A stretch of DNA of 10,933 nucleotides, from the NCBI GenBank assembly GCA_030596185.1, contig JAUVKP010000008.1, forward strand, positions 1-10,933, written 5' to 3'. The notes under the pieces are model-generated. The model ran no database searches, was not told the DNA's origin, and saw only the letters and a list, made by a program, of their open reading frames with translations. The position numbers and the translations under genes were made by a program. Numbering within the stretch: position 1 is the stretch's first letter; every line of letters starts with the position of its first letter. Below, piece by piece: positions 1 to 9,024 of the stretch. This DNA is from Fidelibacterota bacterium. Lineage in GTDB: Bacteria > Fidelibacterota > Fidelibacteria > Fidelibacterales > Fidelibacteraceae.

Positions 1-310
1 TTATTTAGCTTTTTATATAATTTTGTGCTGTTTGCGGTAAGCAAAAAGTGACCGGTAAATTAACCTTCTCCATAACACTATGAATTACAACACTTTAAAA
101 CTCGATAGATTACTTGTTTGGGGTTTTAAGGTTTATCCTCAAATCAAACTGTCCGATTTATAGGGGGGAAGGTCACAGAATTTACTGTAAATTATTGAGA
201 TAACATTGTATCCTACCACCCGTCACAGATTACCGTTTACAAAAACTTCAAAAATCAACATTCCTTGTTCGATATTCGATATTCATGAACTCCCCTACTT
301 AAAATGTCCT
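1..310. other. Gene-less AT-rich spacer downstream of the operon
   Basis: I find no credible coding region, tRNA or other RNA gene here. Open frames are short and lack ribosome binding sites and recognisable protein features. Plus-strand frame 1 is open from the edge to a TGA at 49-51, 16 codons that could in principle be the tail of a gene outside the window, but they resemble nothing I know. The only structured elements are the GATATTC stretch at 244-285 and the rpoC terminator that follows. No clear promoter is visible on either strand. Confidence 0.6.
244..285. repeat. Repeat-like intergenic stretch with tandem GATATTC
   Basis: The 7-base unit GATATTC occurs twice without a gap (271-277, 278-284), preceded by TTC, so the plus strand reads TTCGATATTCGATATTC from 268. 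The preceding bases include CAACATTCCTTGTTC. From memory, stretches of this wording recur between genes in environmental Bacteroidota-like genomes, but only one copy is visible in this window. It is non-coding and its role is unknown. Confidence 0.4.
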
Positions 311-311
311 A

Positions 312-343
312 CATAGAAAAGAAGACGGAGCAATGCTCCGTCT
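312..343 (-). terminator. Rho-independent terminator after rpoC
   Basis: On the transcript strand AGACGGAGC pairs perfectly with GCTCCGTCT (9 base pairs, loop ATT; stem 343-323) and is followed by TCTTTTCTATGT. It starts 32 bases after the rpoC stop, so it ends the operon. The stem is GC-rich inside an otherwise AT-rich spacer. Confidence 0.88.
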
Positions 344-375
344 CTACATAAGGTTTTATTTAACTATTCCGAATG

Positions 376-3300
376 TTATTCCACGGGAGTTTCAACCACC
401 TCTTCGGGTGTTTGTTCGTCCACAACCGTGTTATCCGGTATGGGTAGTTCTACTTCTTCATATTCAGGTTCTTCCACTCGCAGTGTGGTGTATTTTTCCA
501 TACCAGTACCTGCAGGAATCATCCGTCCTATGATGATGTTTTCTTTTAAACCGCTGAGGTCATCGATCTTACCTGAAATTGCCGCATCCGTAAGAACACG
601 GGTTGTTTCCTGGAAAGAAGCAGCAGAAAGGAAGCTCTCGGTGTTAAGAGAAGCACGAGTAATACCAAGTAGCAAGGGATCAAAAGTTGCAGGTTTTGCA
701 GCTTTGAACTTTGCAGGCCGTTTTTCAGCAGCCTTATGTCTTGCATTGTCTTCTTTAACCATATCACGAGGATAAACATTATTTTCGATAAGAGAAGTAT
801 CACCTGCGTCGTTGATAGCAACCATATCAAATAGCTTATTGTTTTCGATCTGAACTTCTTGACGACCAATACGATCCCCTACTAGAAAACTAGTATCGCC
901 GGGATCTTTAATCTCGACTTTTTGCAGCATCTGACGTACGATAACTTCGATATGTTTATCGTTGATACGTACACCCTGTAGACGGTAAACGTGTTGGATC
1001 TCATTAAGGAGATGCTTCTGCACTTCTTTCACACCACGGATCTTAAGTATTTTACGTGGAGGAATTGCACCGTCACACAAGGGTTCACCTGAGCGAATAT
1101 AATCGCCTTCATGAACCAAAATGTGCTTCCCTTTAGGGATCTTATATGTATAAAGCTCACCGAGTTCGTTCGTTACACGGATTGTCTGAATACCATGCTG
1201 TAATTTATCGAAACGTACATTTCCATTGACCTCGGAAACCACAGCTTCGTTGCTTGGGTTTCTTGCTTCGAAGAGCTCGGATACTCGTGGAAGACCACCG
1301 GTAATATCGTTGCTTCGTGCACTTTCTTTAGAACGCTTGGCCAGGGTTTGTCCCTGAATGACCTTATCGCCTTCTTTGACGATAATTGATGAATTTTCAG
1401 GAAGCGCTATCGGTTTTCCAACCATTTCAGCATCATCACCAAAAATAGCGATACGAGCAGTTTTTTCACGATCTTTAGATGCAATGATCTGCCATTCCAT
1501 ATGTCCTGATGAATCGGTTACCTCATCATAAGTAACACCGGCGATCAGATCAAGAAATTTCACTGTGCCATTATAACGGGAAACAATGTGTTCGTTGTAT
1601 GCATCCCAGTCGTATAAAATTGAATCCGGGCCCACCTGATCGTCATTTTTGACATGAACTTTTGCACCCTGAGGGATGGTATAAGTAATCAAATTACGGT
1701 TGTCATCATCAATAATTGAAACTTTACCATTACGGACCAGAACAATTTTTAGATCATTTTCTGAAATAAACAGGTTGTCAGAGAATTCAACCCGACCTTT
1801 AAAACGGGCGGTCTGGTGAGATTCCTGAATAATACGACTTGCAGTTCCACCAATATGGAAAGTACGCAGTGTTAACTGAGTTCCCGGTTCACCAATGGAC
1901 TGTGCAGCCATAATACCAACTGCTTCACCTGTATTGACCAGTTTATCGGTCGCCAGATTTCGGCCATAGCATTTTGCACAAACACCGGTTTTAGCTTCAC
2001 AGGTCAATACTGAACGGATATAAACAGATTCAACATTTGAATTAGATATCTTTTCAGCCAGGACTTCGTCAACGAATTCACCGACTTCGGCGATTACCTC
2101 ATCAGTAAGCGGATCTATTACATCTTCCTGTAAAACTCGACCTACAATACGTTCTTTCAAGTATTCGATAATGTTCTCCCCTTCTTTCAAGGAAGCAACA
2201 CGAATACCATTGATGGTATTACAATCAATCGAATTAATCACAACATCCTGAGCCACATCAACAAGGCGACGAGTTAAATAACCCGCATCAGCTGTTTTCA
2301 ATGCCGTATCGGAAAGACCTTTACGGGCACCGTGAGTAGAGATGAAGTATTCAAGTACAGTCAGACCTTCTTTAAAGTTTGACGTAATGGGTGTTTCAAT
2401 AATATCGCCACCACCACCGGCTACGTTTTTCTGCGGTTTATTCATCAAACCACGCATTCCGGCAAGCTGTTTGATCTGATCTTTAGAGCCACGAGCACCT
2501 GAATCGGTCATAATGAACAAGGGATTGAATCCTTCGTTATCTTCAACGAGTTTTTTGTTCATGGCAGCCTGTACGGAATCGGTGGTCTTTGACCAAGCAT
2601 CAATAACTTTATTGTAACGTTCATTTTCAGTAATGACACCGCGTTTACGTTTGCCATTAATGTCATTTACAATATTTTGGGTTTTATCGATAATTTTGAA
2701 TTTTTCTTCAGGAATGATAACGTCTGAAAGACCGATAGAAACACCGGAACGTGTCGCCATGGTGAATCCCAGATTCTTTAGATCATCGAGAAATTCAACG
2801 GTACGGTGAATGCCAACCACACGGTTTGATTCACTGATAACACTTTCAATACGTTTCTTTGTTATCAATTCATTATAATAAGGTAAACCTTTAGGGACGA
2901 TGGAATTGAAAAGAATACGACCAACCGTAGTTGGGATCATTTTTCCATCAATAGCCAATCTTACTTTCGCGTGTAAGGTCACCCATTCGTTATCTAAAGC
3001 AAGAAGGGCTTCGTCATTACTATAATAAGTAGAGCCTTCACCGGGTTGATTTGATTTCGCACGGGTAATATAGTAGGACCCCAAAACCATATCCTGTGAC
3101 GGAATAGAAATAGGATTACCATGTGCAGGATGTAGAATATTACTACTTGCGAGCATCAGCATCCGTGATTCGATCTGAGCTTCAAATGAAAGCGGTACGT
3201 GTACCGCCATCTGATCGCCGTCAAAGTCGGCGTTGAAAGCAGAACAGACCAGTGGATGGATGCGTAGAGCTTTTCCATCAATCAAGATGGGCTGAAATGC

Positions 3301-4671
3301 CTGAATACCTAAACGGTGAAGTGTAGGTGCACGGTTTAAAAGAACAGGGTGATCTTTGACAACATATTCCAGAAGGTTCATAACCTCAGGATCACGTTCT
3401 TCAACCATACCCTTTGCTACTTTAGCCGTTCCTGCAAGTCCACGAAGCAAAAGTTCATGGATCAAATGCGGTTTAAATAGCTCAGTTGCCATTTTCTTAG
3501 GAATACCACATTCATGCATATGCAATTCAGGTCCCACAACAATAACTGAACGAGCTGAATAATCAACACGCTTACCGAGCAAATTCTGACGGAAGCGTCC
3601 TTCTTTACCGTTCAACATATCTGAGAGGGATTTCAGCGGACGGCGTGTACCTGAACGGACAGCCGCACGTTTTCTACCGTTATCAAAGAGTGAGTCAACA
3701 GCTTCCTGAAGCATACGTTTTTCATTTCGTAATATAACTTCAGGGGCTTTAATGTCGATCAACTGTTTCAAACGATTATTTCGGATGATCACACGTCGGT
3801 ATAGATCGTTCAAATCCGATGCGGCAAAACGTCCGCCTTCAAGCGGAACGAGAGGGCGCAATTCGGGAGGAATGACCGGGAGTACCTTCAGGATCATAAA
3901 TTCCGGGCGATTGGTAGGTTCATCTTCATTGGTGGTGGTAAAAGACTTTAAGATCTTCAGGCGTTTAACAATATCGTCACGTTCAGAGATAGATTTTGTA
4001 TTACGTAACTGAGTTTTAAGATCGCTGACAAGTTGAGGGACATCCAAGTCAACCAACAACTCATAAACAGCTTGTGCACCGGTTTTAGCAATAAAGAGAT
4101 CTTCTTCATCAATGGGCTCTTCAGCTTCTTCACCGAAGGTGTAGAACAATTCGAAATAAGTGTCTTCGTCCAACAATTCCATATGTTTGACGGGACGAAC
4201 TTTTCCATTTTCTTCAACTTCGGCTTTACCTGGTTGGATCACAACATATGATTCATAGTAAATGATCTGTTCCAATTCTTTAGCGGGGATACCCAGCACA
4301 TTTGCCAGTTTTGAGGGAATAGATTTCAGGAACCAAATATGTACGACAGGAACGGCAAGGTTGATATGACCCATGCGTTCACGACGGACAGATTTGCGGG
4401 TGACTTCCACACCGCAACGGTCACAGACGATCCCTTTATAACGGATGCGCTTATATTTTCCACAGTGACATTCCCAGTCCTTGACCGGTCCAAAGATCTT
4501 TTCACAAAACAAACCGTCTTTTTCCGGTTTGTAGGAACGATAATTGATAGTCTCGGGCTTTAGAACTTCGCCACGGGATTTACTTAATATTGACTCCGGA
4601 GAGGAAAGACGAATCTGAATGGTCTGAAAGTCTTTTGTCGCCGGTTTCTGTTGTAATGTGCTCAATGCCAA
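376..4671 (-). CDS. rpoC: DNA-directed RNA polymerase subunit beta'
   Basis: This is the catalytic largest subunit of RNA polymerase: 1431 residues from TTG (E. coli has 1407). Visible parts in order: the N-terminal zinc site C68, C70, C83, C86; [20 protein letters not shown], with the Ala in DYSARS typical of Bacteroidota-like beta'; the catalytic [12 protein letters not shown] with D482, D484 and D486, which hold the active-site magnesium; the bridge helix [19 protein letters not shown] and the following [11 protein letters not shown]; and the second zinc site C817, C891, C898, C901, each exactly three residues beyond the E. coli positions. The trigger loop [11 protein letters not shown] has H939. 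A large insert of about 945-1125 follows, comparable to SI3 of E. coli, before [18 protein letters not shown]. The C-terminal core includes [20 protein letters not shown]. The last 35 or so residues form an acidic tail rich in Glu and Pro. The gene is intact and is the last of the operon. Confidence 0.98.
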   Translation of the reverse strand: MALSTLQQKPATKDFQTIQIRLSSPESILSKSRGEVLKPETINYRSYKPEKDGLFCEKIFGPVKDWECHCGKYKRIRYKGIVCDRCGVEVTRKSVRRERMGHINLAVPVVHIWFLKSIPSKLANVLGIPAKELEQIIYYESYVVIQPGKAEVEENGKVRPVKHMELLDEDTYFELFYTFGEEAEEPIDEEDLFIAKTGAQAVYELLVDLDVPQLVSDLKTQLRNTKSISERDDIVKRLKILKSFTTTNEDEPTNRPEFMILKVLPVIPPELRPLVPLEGGRFAASDLNDLYRRVIIRNNRLKQLIDIKAPEVILRNEKRMLQEAVDSLFDNGRKRAAVRSGTRRPLKSLSDMLNGKEGRFRQNLLGKRVDYSARSVIVVGPELHMHECGIPKKMATELFKPHLIHELLLRGLAGTAKVAKGMVEERDPEVMNLLEYVVKDHPVLLNRAPTLHRLGIQAFQPILIDGKALRIHPLVCSAFNADFDGDQMAVHVPLSFEAQIESRMLMLASSNILHPAHGNPISIPSQDMVLGSYYITRAKSNQPGEGSTYYSNDEALLALDNEWVTLHAKVRLAIDGKMIPTTVGRILFNSIVPKGLPYYNELITKKRIESVISESNRVVGIHRTVEFLDDLKNLGFTMATRSGVSIGLSDVIIPEEKFKIIDKTQNIVNDINGKRKRGVITENERYNKVIDAWSKTTDSVQAAMNKKLVEDNEGFNPLFIMTDSGARGSKDQIKQLAGMRGLMNKPQKNVAGGGGDIIETPITSNFKEGLTVLEYFISTHGARKGLSDTALKTADAGYLTRRLVDVAQDVVINSIDCNTINGIRVASLKEGENIIEYLKERIVGRVLQEDVIDPLTDEVIAEVGEFVDEVLAEKISNSNVESVYIRSVLTCEAKTGVCAKCYGRNLATDKLVNTGEAVGIMAAQSIGEPGTQLTLRTFHIGGTASRIIQESHQTARFKGRVEFSDNLFISENDLKIVLVRNGKVSIIDDDNRNLITYTIPQGAKVHVKNDDQVGPDSILYDWDAYNEHIVSRYNGTVKFLDLIAGVTYDEVTDSSGHMEWQIIASKDREKTARIAIFGDDAEMVGKPIALPENSSIIVKEGDKVIQGQTLAKRSKESARSNDITGGLPRVSELFEARNPSNEAVVSEVNGNVRFDKLQHGIQTIRVTNELGELYTYKIPKGKHILVHEGDYIRSGEPLCDGAIPPRKILKIRGVKEVQKHLLNEIQHVYRLQGVRINDKHIEVIVRQMLQKVEIKDPGDTSFLVGDRIGRQEVQIENNKLFDMVAINDAGDTSLIENNVYPRDMVKEDNARHKAAEKRPAKFKAAKPATFDPLLLGITRASLNTESFLSAASFQETTRVLTDAAISGKIDDLSGLKENIIIGRMIPAGTGMEKYTTLRVEEPEYEEVELPIPDNTVVDEQTPEEVVETPVE

Positions 4672-4676
4672 ATTAG

Positions 4677-4685
4677 CTCCTCCTA
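4677..4685 (-). promoter_or_regulatory. Ribosome binding site that decides the rpoC TTG start
   Basis: TAGGAGGAG on the coding strand, with the AGGAGG core at 4684-4679, lies 7 bases before the TTG at 4671-4669. A second in-frame TTG two codons later would be 13 bases away, a poor spacing. The first in-frame ATG codon is far inside the conserved N-terminal region (RRERMGHI), so a TTG start is required. Confidence 0.88.
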
Positions 4686-4695
4686 TAGAAGGATA

Positions 4696-7600
4696 TTATA
4701 TCAAATCCATTTCAATACCCAGACCTTCAAGTTCTTTCAAGAGAACATTAAAAGATTCCGGGGTTCCGTATGCGGGCAGGTTTTCACCTTTCACGATCGC
4801 GTTATAAATACGCGTTCTACCGTCAACATCATCGGATTTGACTGTAAGAACTTCTTGAAGTGTATGTGCAGCACCGTAAGCTTCCAGAGCCCACACTTCC
4901 ATTTCACCAAATCGCTGTCCACCAAACTGCGCTTTTCCGCCGAGAGGTTGCTGTGTGATAAGAGAGTAAGGTCCTGTTGACCGTGCATGCATTTTGTCTT
5001 CGATCATGTGTGCCAGTTTCATCATATAGATATATCCACAAGCGACAGGGTTATCGATCTGGCGGCCATTACGACCATCAAAAAGATTAATTTTGCCGTT
5101 TTCTGGAAGATTCGCTTGATTCATCAGATCAACAATCTCACTATAGTTTGCGCCGTCAAAGACAGGTGTTTCAAAATAAACGCCTAATTCTTTTGCGGCC
5201 CATCCCAACATGGTTTCATAAAGCTGACCTAAGTTCATACGCGAAGGTACGCCAAGCGGGTTCAATACGATATCTACCGGTGTACCATCTGGAAGGAAGG
5301 GCATATCTTCTTCGGGAACGATAATGGAGACGACACCTTTATTACCATGACGTCCGGCCATTTTATCACCCACGGAGATCTTCCGCTTACTTGCGATGTA
5401 AACCTTGGCAAGTTTAAGAACGCCCGGCTGCATATCGTCGCCGGCACGAACTTTGAACTGTTCATTTTGAATATCTTCGGTGATCTCATCGGCCATACTT
5501 TGAAAGTTATCAACCAGTTTCAATACCCGAGAATAGACTTCTTCATCTTCGATCCATGCATTATCGAGATCAACATCGTCGAAATCACATGTTTCAAAGA
5601 ATTCCCAGTTCCATGTCTTGCGTTTTGTATGGACGATATTTCCGCCCTTATTGTAGATACCTGTACAGGCTTGATCCTCTAGAAGGTTCTGTAATTTATT
5701 TACGAACTTTTGACGCAATGTGAAAAGGCGATTACCCAACTCACGTGCTAGTTTTTCGATCTTATCCTTTTCGTCGCGACGGGATTCTTTACCCTTGCGT
5801 TCAAAAAGGCGAGTATCGATAACAACACCATTGGTGCTGGGGTCAGCACGACGGGAAGCATCTTTAACGTCACCGGCTTTTTCACCAAAAATGGCGCGCA
5901 GTAGTTTTTCTTCCGGTGTAGGATCTGTCTCTCCTTTCGGAGTGACTTTACCGATGATAATATCACCGTGAGTTACCGGAGCGCCGATACGGATCATACC
6001 GTTTGAGTCGATATTTTTGGTTGCTTCTTCCGAAACGTTAGGGATTTCTCGAGTTAGCTCTTCGCTGCCTCGTTTTGTGTCCCGAACTTCCAACTCTACT
6101 TCTTTCACATGAACTGAAGTAAAGACATCTTCTTTCACTAAGCGTTCATTTAATATAATAGCATCTTCGTAGTTGTAACCACGCCAAGGCATAAATGCTA
6201 CCAGGACATTACGTCCTAGTGCCAATTCACCTTGATCAGTTGATGTACCGTCTGCAATGGGTTCACCGGCCTTGACCTTTTGACCCTTGCGTACGATAGG
6301 ACGCTGATTGATGCTGGTATCTTGATTTGTTCTCTGGAACTTCTTTAGATTAAAGACTACACGGCCTTCATTCTCATCCAAAGAAACATCCGCATCGAAA
6401 TCACCAAGCGGACGTAGAATGATCTTTCGTGCATCTACGTATTCGACCAATGCATCAATGGGCGACGTAACAACCGCTCGGCTATCACGCGCTGTATCTG
6501 ATTCCATTCCCGTACCCACAAGCGGAGCTTTTGGTGTTAAGAGTGGAACTGATTGACGTTGCATATTTGAACCCATCAAAGCACGGTTTGCATCATCATG
6601 TTCTAAAAAAGGGATCAAGCTTGCAGCTGCAGACACCATTTGAATCGGGGATACATCCATATAATTTACATCATCGGGATGTGCCACAGGATAATCGGCC
6701 TGATGACGACAGCGAATACGATCACTTACAAATTGATTCTTATCATTTAATGGTGCATTTGCCTGTGCGATTATATTACGGTCTTCATCATCTGCCGACA
6801 AATATTCTATAGAGCCGGATACTTTTGTACCGTTCTTGTTATGCCCGACTTTCCGATAAGGAGTTTCAATAAATCCTAAACGGTTAATGACAGCATAATT
6901 TGCCAATGATGATATCAAACCAATATTGGGACCTTCAGGGGTCTCGATCGGACAGAGGCGTCCATAATGAGTATAATGCACATCTCGCACTTCAAAACCG
7001 GCGCGTTCACGTGTCAAACCACCTGGACCCAGAGCTGAAAGACGACGTTTATGGGTAAGTTCCGCAAGCGGATTAGTTTGATCCATAAACTGTGACATCT
7101 GTGAAGTACCAAAGAAGGTATTGATCACTGAAGTCAAAATACGACTATTGATCAGTTCCTGAGGGGTCAGGTTTTCTGCATTGTGAATATTCATCCGGTC
7201 TCTGATAGTACGTGACATACGTGTAAAAGCAAGTGAGAACTGGTTTGCCAGCTGTTCACCCACAGTTTTTACTCGTCTGTTACCCAGATGATCTATATCA
7301 TCCGAAGCTTTTTCGCCACGGCGCATTGCGATCAACTGTTCCACGATCATTACGATATCTTCGGGAGTGATCACAGTATTATCAAGTGGGATGTTCAAAT
7401 TGAACTTTTTGTTCATACGGTAACGGCCGACCTGTCCAAGGTCGTATTTCTTTGGTGAGAAGAAAAGCTTCTCAAAGAATTTCCGTGCCGTATCCACATT
7501 GGGCGGCTCACCGTTACGCAAGTTGCGATACAAGTAAATTAATGCATCTTCTGAGGTCGGCTCTCGGTCGTCCTCATCAGTGATTCCGACCTTATCGCGT

Positions 7601-8511
7601 TCACGACGAATAGAATTGGCAAGCAATTTGAAATCGACTTCGCGGCTAACGTCAACAACTTCAATATTCTTAACTTTAGCTTTTTTTAAATCACCGATTA
7701 ATTGTGCGTCCAATTCGAACCATTTATCTTCAGCTGTTCCTGCATCAAGCAGAACCTCTCCACTCTTACTATTGATGACCGGAGTCACAACCATACGACC
7801 TTCAAGTTCGCCGCTAAGAGGAAGTGTTTCGAGAACGTTAAATTGCTGAAGGATATCATAGTCTGTACTAAAGCCGATGGCCCGAAGGAAAATACTGACA
7901 GGGAATTTTTTACGACGATCAATGGTTACATAGATCGCATCAAAAATATCAGTGGTCAGATCCACCCAGGATCCGCGCATCGGAATAATACGTGCATTAT
8001 AAAGAACAGTGCCATTGGGATGGCGGGCATCATTAAAGAAAACACCCGGAGAACGCTGTAACTGAGAAACGATAATTCTTTCGGCACCATTAATGATAAA
8101 GGTACCGCGAGATGTCATGAAGGGAATATTACCAAAAAATACATCCTGTTCAACAGTATCGGCCAGTGCGGAATTATCTGAATCTTCTTCAGCTACCTTA
8201 AGCACTAATTTGGCTTTTAATGGGACAGAATAGGTAATACCGCGCTCGACACATTCCTGTTCTTCATAGCGTGGTTTTCCGACCGTATAATACTTGTACT
8301 CAAGTACAAATGTATCATGATTATCTTCGATCGGAAATATAGAACGAAACACACTTTCAAGTCCGAGATCCTGCCGCTTGTGTGGCCGAACCTTAGTTTG
8401 CAGAAAGTTTTCATATGAACTTAACTGCACATCTAGAAGGTCCGGGGTATCAAGAACATGCTTGATCCTGGAGAAAGATGTCCGTTTGATCTTTCTTTTT
8501 ATACTAGCCAA
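4696..8511 (-). CDS. rpoB: DNA-directed RNA polymerase subunit beta
   Basis: This is the beta subunit, which forms one pincer and half the active centre of RNA polymerase: 1271 residues from a TTG start, close to the FCB-group length and shorter than the 1342 of E. coli. An ATG 45 bases upstream is in frame but lies in a hairpin stem and has no ribosome binding site. Landmarks: the rifampicin pocket around SQMSQFMDQTNPLAELTHKR with M476, D477, H487 and S492 (E. coli 515, 516, 526, 531); GYNYEDA with E782 and D783 (E. coli 813/814); GDKMAGRHGNKG (1048-1059); and the C-terminal GGQRFGEMEVWALEAYGAAH (about 1190-1225). A charged, poorly conserved stretch at about 905-1020 fits the insert found in beta of Proteobacteria and FCB bacteria. 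The key rifampicin-contact residues are intact, so sensitivity is expected. rpoC follows after 24 bases. Confidence 0.98.
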   Translation of the reverse strand: MASIKRKIKRTSFSRIKHVLDTPDLLDVQLSSYENFLQTKVRPHKRQDLGLESVFRSIFPIEDNHDTFVLEYKYYTVGKPRYEEQECVERGITYSVPLKAKLVLKVAEEDSDNSALADTVEQDVFFGNIPFMTSRGTFIINGAERIIVSQLQRSPGVFFNDARHPNGTVLYNARIIPMRGSWVDLTTDIFDAIYVTIDRRKKFPVSIFLRAIGFSTDYDILQQFNVLETLPLSGELEGRMVVTPVINSKSGEVLLDAGTAEDKWFELDAQLIGDLKKAKVKNIEVVDVSREVDFKLLANSIRRERDKVGITDEDDREPTSEDALIYLYRNLRNGEPPNVDTARKFFEKLFFSPKKYDLGQVGRYRMNKKFNLNIPLDNTVITPEDIVMIVEQLIAMRRGEKASDDIDHLGNRRVKTVGEQLANQFSLAFTRMSRTIRDRMNIHNAENLTPQELINSRILTSVINTFFGTSQMSQFMDQTNPLAELTHKRRLSALGPGGLTRERAGFEVRDVHYTHYGRLCPIETPEGPNIGLISSLANYAVINRLGFIETPYRKVGHNKNGTKVSGSIEYLSADDEDRNIIAQANAPLNDKNQFVSDRIRCRHQADYPVAHPDDVNYMDVSPIQMVSAAASLIPFLEHDDANRALMGSNMQRQSVPLLTPKAPLVGTGMESDTARDSRAVVTSPIDALVEYVDARKIILRPLGDFDADVSLDENEGRVVFNLKKFQRTNQDTSINQRPIVRKGQKVKAGEPIADGTSTDQGELALGRNVLVAFMPWRGYNYEDAIILNERLVKEDVFTSVHVKEVELEVRDTKRGSEELTREIPNVSEEATKNIDSNGMIRIGAPVTHGDIIIGKVTPKGETDPTPEEKLLRAIFGEKAGDVKDASRRADPSTNGVVIDTRLFERKGKESRRDEKDKIEKLARELGNRLFTLRQKFVNKLQNLLEDQACTGIYNKGGNIVHTKRKTWNWEFFETCDFDDVDLDNAWIEDEEVYSRVLKLVDNFQSMADEITEDIQNEQFKVRAGDDMQPGVLKLAKVYIASKRKISVGDKMAGRHGNKGVVSIIVPEEDMPFLPDGTPVDIVLNPLGVPSRMNLGQLYETMLGWAAKELGVYFETPVFDGANYSEIVDLMNQANLPENGKINLFDGRNGRQIDNPVACGYIYMMKLAHMIEDKMHARSTGPYSLITQQPLGGKAQFGGQRFGEMEVWALEAYGAAHTLQEVLTVKSDDVDGRTRIYNAIVKGENLPAYGTPESFNVLLKELEGLGIEMDLI

Positions 8512-8518
8512 GAGATAT

Positions 8519-8526
8519 TCCTCCCT
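8519..8526 (-). promoter_or_regulatory. Ribosome binding site that decides the rpoB TTG start
   Basis: AGGGAGGA on the coding strand lies 8 bases before the TTG at 8511-8509. It is the only strong site in the gap and fits the TTG. It lies downstream of the in-frame ATG at 8556-8554, so it cannot serve that codon. Confidence 0.85.
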
Positions 8527-8536
8527 TGTAAATTTT

Positions 8537-8573
8537 ATTAAAACAAAGAGAGCCATCGCTGTGGTGACGGCTC
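8537..8573 (-). terminator. Terminator-like hairpin (probable attenuator) between rplL and rpoB
   Basis: On the transcript strand GAGCCGTC (8573-8566) can pair with GATGGCTC (8557-8550). This gives an 8-base-pair stem with one G-U pair and an 8-base loop, followed at once by TCTTTGTTTTAAT. Upstream CAAAGA (8588-8583) can also pair with TCTTTG (8549-8544) and lengthen the stem. The element sits in the 96-base gap after rplL. In E. coli the same gap contains a partial terminator that reduces rpoBC transcription relative to the ribosomal proteins, so partial readthrough is the natural inference. The U tract is interrupted, in keeping with leaky termination. Its strength is not known from sequence. 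Confidence 0.7.
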
Positions 8574-8607
8574 ATTTTTGACTCTTTGAGCGTTACCTGT
8601 ATTACCA

Positions 8608-8985
8608 TTACTTGATTTCTACAGTAGCCCCGACTTCTTCAAGTTTTGTTTTAATTTCTTCTGCGCTGTCCTTCGGCAAAGCTTCTTTAACAGCTACAGG
8701 TGCACTTTCAACAAGGTCTTTAGCTTCTTTTAGGCCTAAACCTGTTAATTCGCGAACGACTTTAATGACATTGATTTTCTTTTCGCCAAAGCTTTTAAGC
8801 ATGACATCAAATTCTGTTTGTTCTTCAGCGGCTGCTGCTGCAGGTGCTGCTGCGGCTGCCATTGCAACCGGTGCTGCTGCTGTAACACCAAATTTGTCTT
8901 CGATCTCTTTGATCAATTCTGAGATTTCCAGCATGTTTGCTGTTTCCAAGTATGTTAATACATCGGCTCTTTTCACGTCGGCCAT
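8608..8985 (-). CDS. rplL: 50S ribosomal protein L7/L12
   Basis: This 125-residue protein is the multicopy stalk protein that recruits and activates EF-Tu, EF-G and other translation GTPases. The N-terminal dimerisation and L10-binding helices span about residues 1-33 and include [20 protein letters not shown]. An alanine-rich flexible hinge follows (about 35-54, nearly all Ala with Pro, Val and Met), and then the globular C-terminal domain (55-125). That domain holds the factor-binding face [20 protein letters not shown] (70-89) and DLVESAP. The ATG has AGGAGG 6 bases upstream. It follows rplJ after 39 bases and precedes a terminator-like hairpin in front of rpoB. Length and motifs are fully typical. 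Confidence 0.98.
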   Translation of the reverse strand: MADVKRADVLTYLETANMLEISELIKEIEDKFGVTAAAPVAMAAAAAPAAAAAEEQTEFDVMLKSFGEKKINVIKVVRELTGLGLKEAKDLVESAPVAVKEALPKDSAEEIKTKLEEVGATVEIK

Positions 8986-9024
8986 TTTAATCCTCCTTTA
9001 AATTCTATTGAGGTGTGTTTTATG

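Noticed and set aside
1..51. Plus-strand open stretch that could be the tail of a gene beyond the left edge
   Set aside because: It is only 16 codons before a stop, with hydrophobic but unrecognisable content. Too short to support.
115..158. Possible imperfect hairpin (GTTTG ... CAAAC) in the downstream spacer
   Set aside because: Only five base pairs with a long interior. This is expected by chance in AT-rich DNA.
333..533. Plus-strand 66-codon frame starting in the rpoC terminator
   Set aside because: It starts in the terminator loop and runs antisense through the end of rpoC. It has no ribosome binding site or known domain.
5790..6240. Possible intein or insertion in rpoB or rpoC
   Set aside because: Both proteins read through all conserved blocks at family-typical spacing. 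The variable stretches match known lineage-specific inserts, with no intein motifs.
7702..8061. 119-codon plus-strand frame opposite rpoB
   Set aside because: It is a shadow of the conserved rpoB coding frame, with no independent support.
8512..8556. N-terminal extension of rpoB beginning at an in-frame ATG
   Set aside because: The ATG lies within the hairpin stem, has no ribosome binding site, and the 15 added residues do not resemble a beta N-terminus. The TTG at 8511 has an ideal site.
8612..9001. 129-codon plus-strand open frame opposite rplL
   Set aside because: It is the mirror of the alanine-rich, codon-biased rplL sequence. It has no family features and no ribosome binding site.
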